Position numbers and translations under genes: made by a program. DNA of 6,127 bases from Collinsella sp. (GTDB lineage: Bacteria > Actinomycetota > Coriobacteriia > Coriobacteriales > Coriobacteriaceae): positions 1-6,127 of the forward strand of contig DXZV01000110.1 of assembly GCA_019419485.1 (NCBI GenBank), written 5' to 3'. Below, in pieces: positions 4,663 through 6,127 of the stretch (position 1 is the stretch's first letter; each line of letters starts with the position of its first letter). The notes beneath the pieces were generated by a model that did not search any database, was not told the DNA's origin, and worked only from the letters and a program-made list of their open reading frames with translations.

Positions 4663-6127
4663 ATGGGAAAGAAGCACGATAAGAAGGCCGAGCCCGCAGC
4701 GGGCAAGACGCCCAAAGGCATGAAGGTCGATAAGGCCGTCAAAAAATTCCGCAAGCTCGAGGGCAAGCTGTGGACCCGCGAGTACCTGCTCAAGATTGCC
4801 GAGTTTGACGGCGCGACCATTGCCCCCGCCAACGGCGCCGCAGCGCGCGCCGACGCCATGGGCACCCGCAGCTGCTCGACGAGATCCGCGTACTCGGCCG
4901 CGACCAGCGCGAAGCGAGCGTCATTCCCACCGAGGAGGCCGAGGCCTGGACCAGGCTCACCTGCGAGGCCGACGCCGTGTGGCACAAGGCCAAGACGGCC
5001 AATGACTGGGCGAGCTTTGAGCCCTATGTGGATAGAATCGTCGGCCAGCTTAAGCATCAGGCCGAGCTCATGGACCCCAAGCGCGACCCATACGATGTTT
5101 GGCTTGACCAGTACGAGCGCGGCCTTTCCGCCAAGAGCTTCGATGCGTTTTGCGATGAGGTCAAGGCGACGGTCGTGCCGCTCGTGCACGCCATCGGCGA
5201 GCGCAGCCAGCAGCCCGCTGCCGACTTTTTGCACGCCCGTGTGCCCGAGGCCGCCCAGCGCGCCATGAGCTTCGACCTTATGAAGCTCGTCGGCCTGGAC
5301 CTAGACGACACCACGCTTGCCTTTACCGAGCACCCGTTTAGCGAGGGCTTTGCCGTGGGCGACGCGCGCATCGCGACGCACATCTATGAGGACGACTGCA
5401 TCTCCAACGTCTACAGCATCATCCACGAGGCCGGTCACACCATGTATGAGCTGGGCGTGAACCCCGCCTATGCTCGCACCTGCCTGGAGGGCGGCACCTC
5501 CATGGGCATCCACGAGAGCCAGAGCCGCTTCTTTGAGAACACCGTGGGTCGCAGCCGCGCCTTTATGGGACCGCTGCTCGAGGTGCTGCGCCGCCACGCG
5601 CCCGAGGTCTACGGCAACGTGGACGAGGACACGCTCTACCGCGCCGTGAACATCGCGCAGCCGTCGTTGATCCGCACCGAGGCGGACGAGCTCACCTATC
5701 CGCTGCATATTATGGTGCGTTACCAGATTGAGCGCATGCTGTTTGCCGGCGAGGCCACGGCCAAGGATATCCCCGCGCTTTGGAATCGCTTTATGAACGA
5801 GTACCTGGGCATTCCCGTTCCCGACGACACGCACGGCTGCCTGCAGGATACGCACTGGAGCGGCGGCTCGTTTGGCTACTTCCCCACCTATGCGCTGGGT
5901 AGCGCCTACGACGCCATGTTTGTGCCGGCCATGTGCCGCGACGGCGTCGACCTCAATGGCGCCTGTGCGAGCGGCGATTTGGCGCCCGTTCGCGCCTGGC
6001 TGGGCGAGCACATTTGGCAGTGGGGCCGCGCCAAAGACGCGCCGGAACTCATCAAGGGCGCCTGCGGCATGGCCTTTGACGCCCGCTACTACTGCAGCTA
6101 CCTGCAGGACAAGTTCACCACGCTGTA
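4663..6127 (+). pseudogene. M32-family (thermostable-type) metallocarboxypeptidase, broken by an internal frame change; 3' end just beyond the window
   Basis: Intact M32 enzymes are cytoplasmic zinc carboxypeptidases that remove C-terminal residues from peptides. Codons from ATG 4663 (AAGGA 6 nt upstream) read a Lys-rich N-terminus, then YLLKIAEFDGATIAP and NGAAARADAMG up to about 4863. Family similarity then continues only in another frame, from about 4863-4869 (QLLDEIRVLGRDQREASVIP), open to 6127 with no stop. That frame holds the zinc site HEAGH at 5424-5438, then GIHESQSRFFEN with the third ligand Glu. It also holds RTEADELTYPLHIMVRY and HWSGGSFGYFPTYALG, and ends KFTTL close to the family C-terminus. 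The original frame would run on as nonsense to a stop ending at 5268. Compared from memory with the Thermus aquaticus enzyme, about 30 residues are missing at the break, so this is a deletion of 3n+1 bases rather than a single-base slip. All catalytic residues survive, but no single product would contain both parts. It could be a natural pseudogene or an assembly error. The gene is divergent from the pheST T-box; I see no convincing promoter in the 118 bp between. Confidence 0.85.

Noticed and set aside
4850..4900. Programmed ribosomal frameshifting in the M32 gene.
   Set aside because: No slippery heptamer or stimulatory structure is apparent at the junction, and family sequence is missing there, which a frameshift signal would not explain.
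5301..6011. A 236-codon minus-strand frame opposite the M32 catalytic region.
   Set aside because: The plus strand holds the HEAGH, HESQSR and GYFPTY motifs of M32, so the minus frame is a shadow.

Overview
The window looks like chromosomal DNA of a high-GC actinobacterium, most likely class Coriobacteriia and probably Collinsella or a close relative. That placement is inferred from GC-rich codon use, the character of the PheS/PheT proteins, a T-box leader of the Firmicutes/Actinobacteria kind, and an intergenic repeat I associate from memory with Collinsella. No database search was possible.

Layout: three genes lie on the minus strand and one on the plus strand. Reading the minus strand from right to left, a phenylalanine-specific T-box leader (about 4530-4244, specifier TTC, T-box sequence, terminator) precedes pheS (4158-3082). 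A 184-bp spacer with a 93-nt imperfect palindrome follows, then pheT (2897-444), then an intrinsic terminator (about 336-302). Next comes a promoter and a GTGTTAC-N14-GTAACAC palindrome (283-256), and finally the first 66 codons of a CbiM/NikM-type cobalt or nickel ECF transporter gene that runs off the left edge. On the plus strand, divergent from the T-box, lies an M32-family metallocarboxypeptidase gene (4663 to the right edge). It is out of frame with itself near 4861-4869 and appears to lack about 30 residues there, so it is called as a pseudogene or an assembly error.

How the parts work together: PheS and PheT form the alpha2beta2 phenylalanyl-tRNA synthetase. The T-box senses uncharged tRNA-Phe and allows readthrough into pheS-pheT when charging falls. 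The metal transporter is a separate unit with its own promoter. Its palindrome matches the NikR box I recall from comparative genomics, which would make it a nickel-repressed uptake system. The peptidase is independent of both.

No wholly new system is evident. The points most worth checking are the broken M32 gene, the NikR-like operator on cbiM, the palindromic element splitting pheS from pheT, and a His-containing insertion in PheS.
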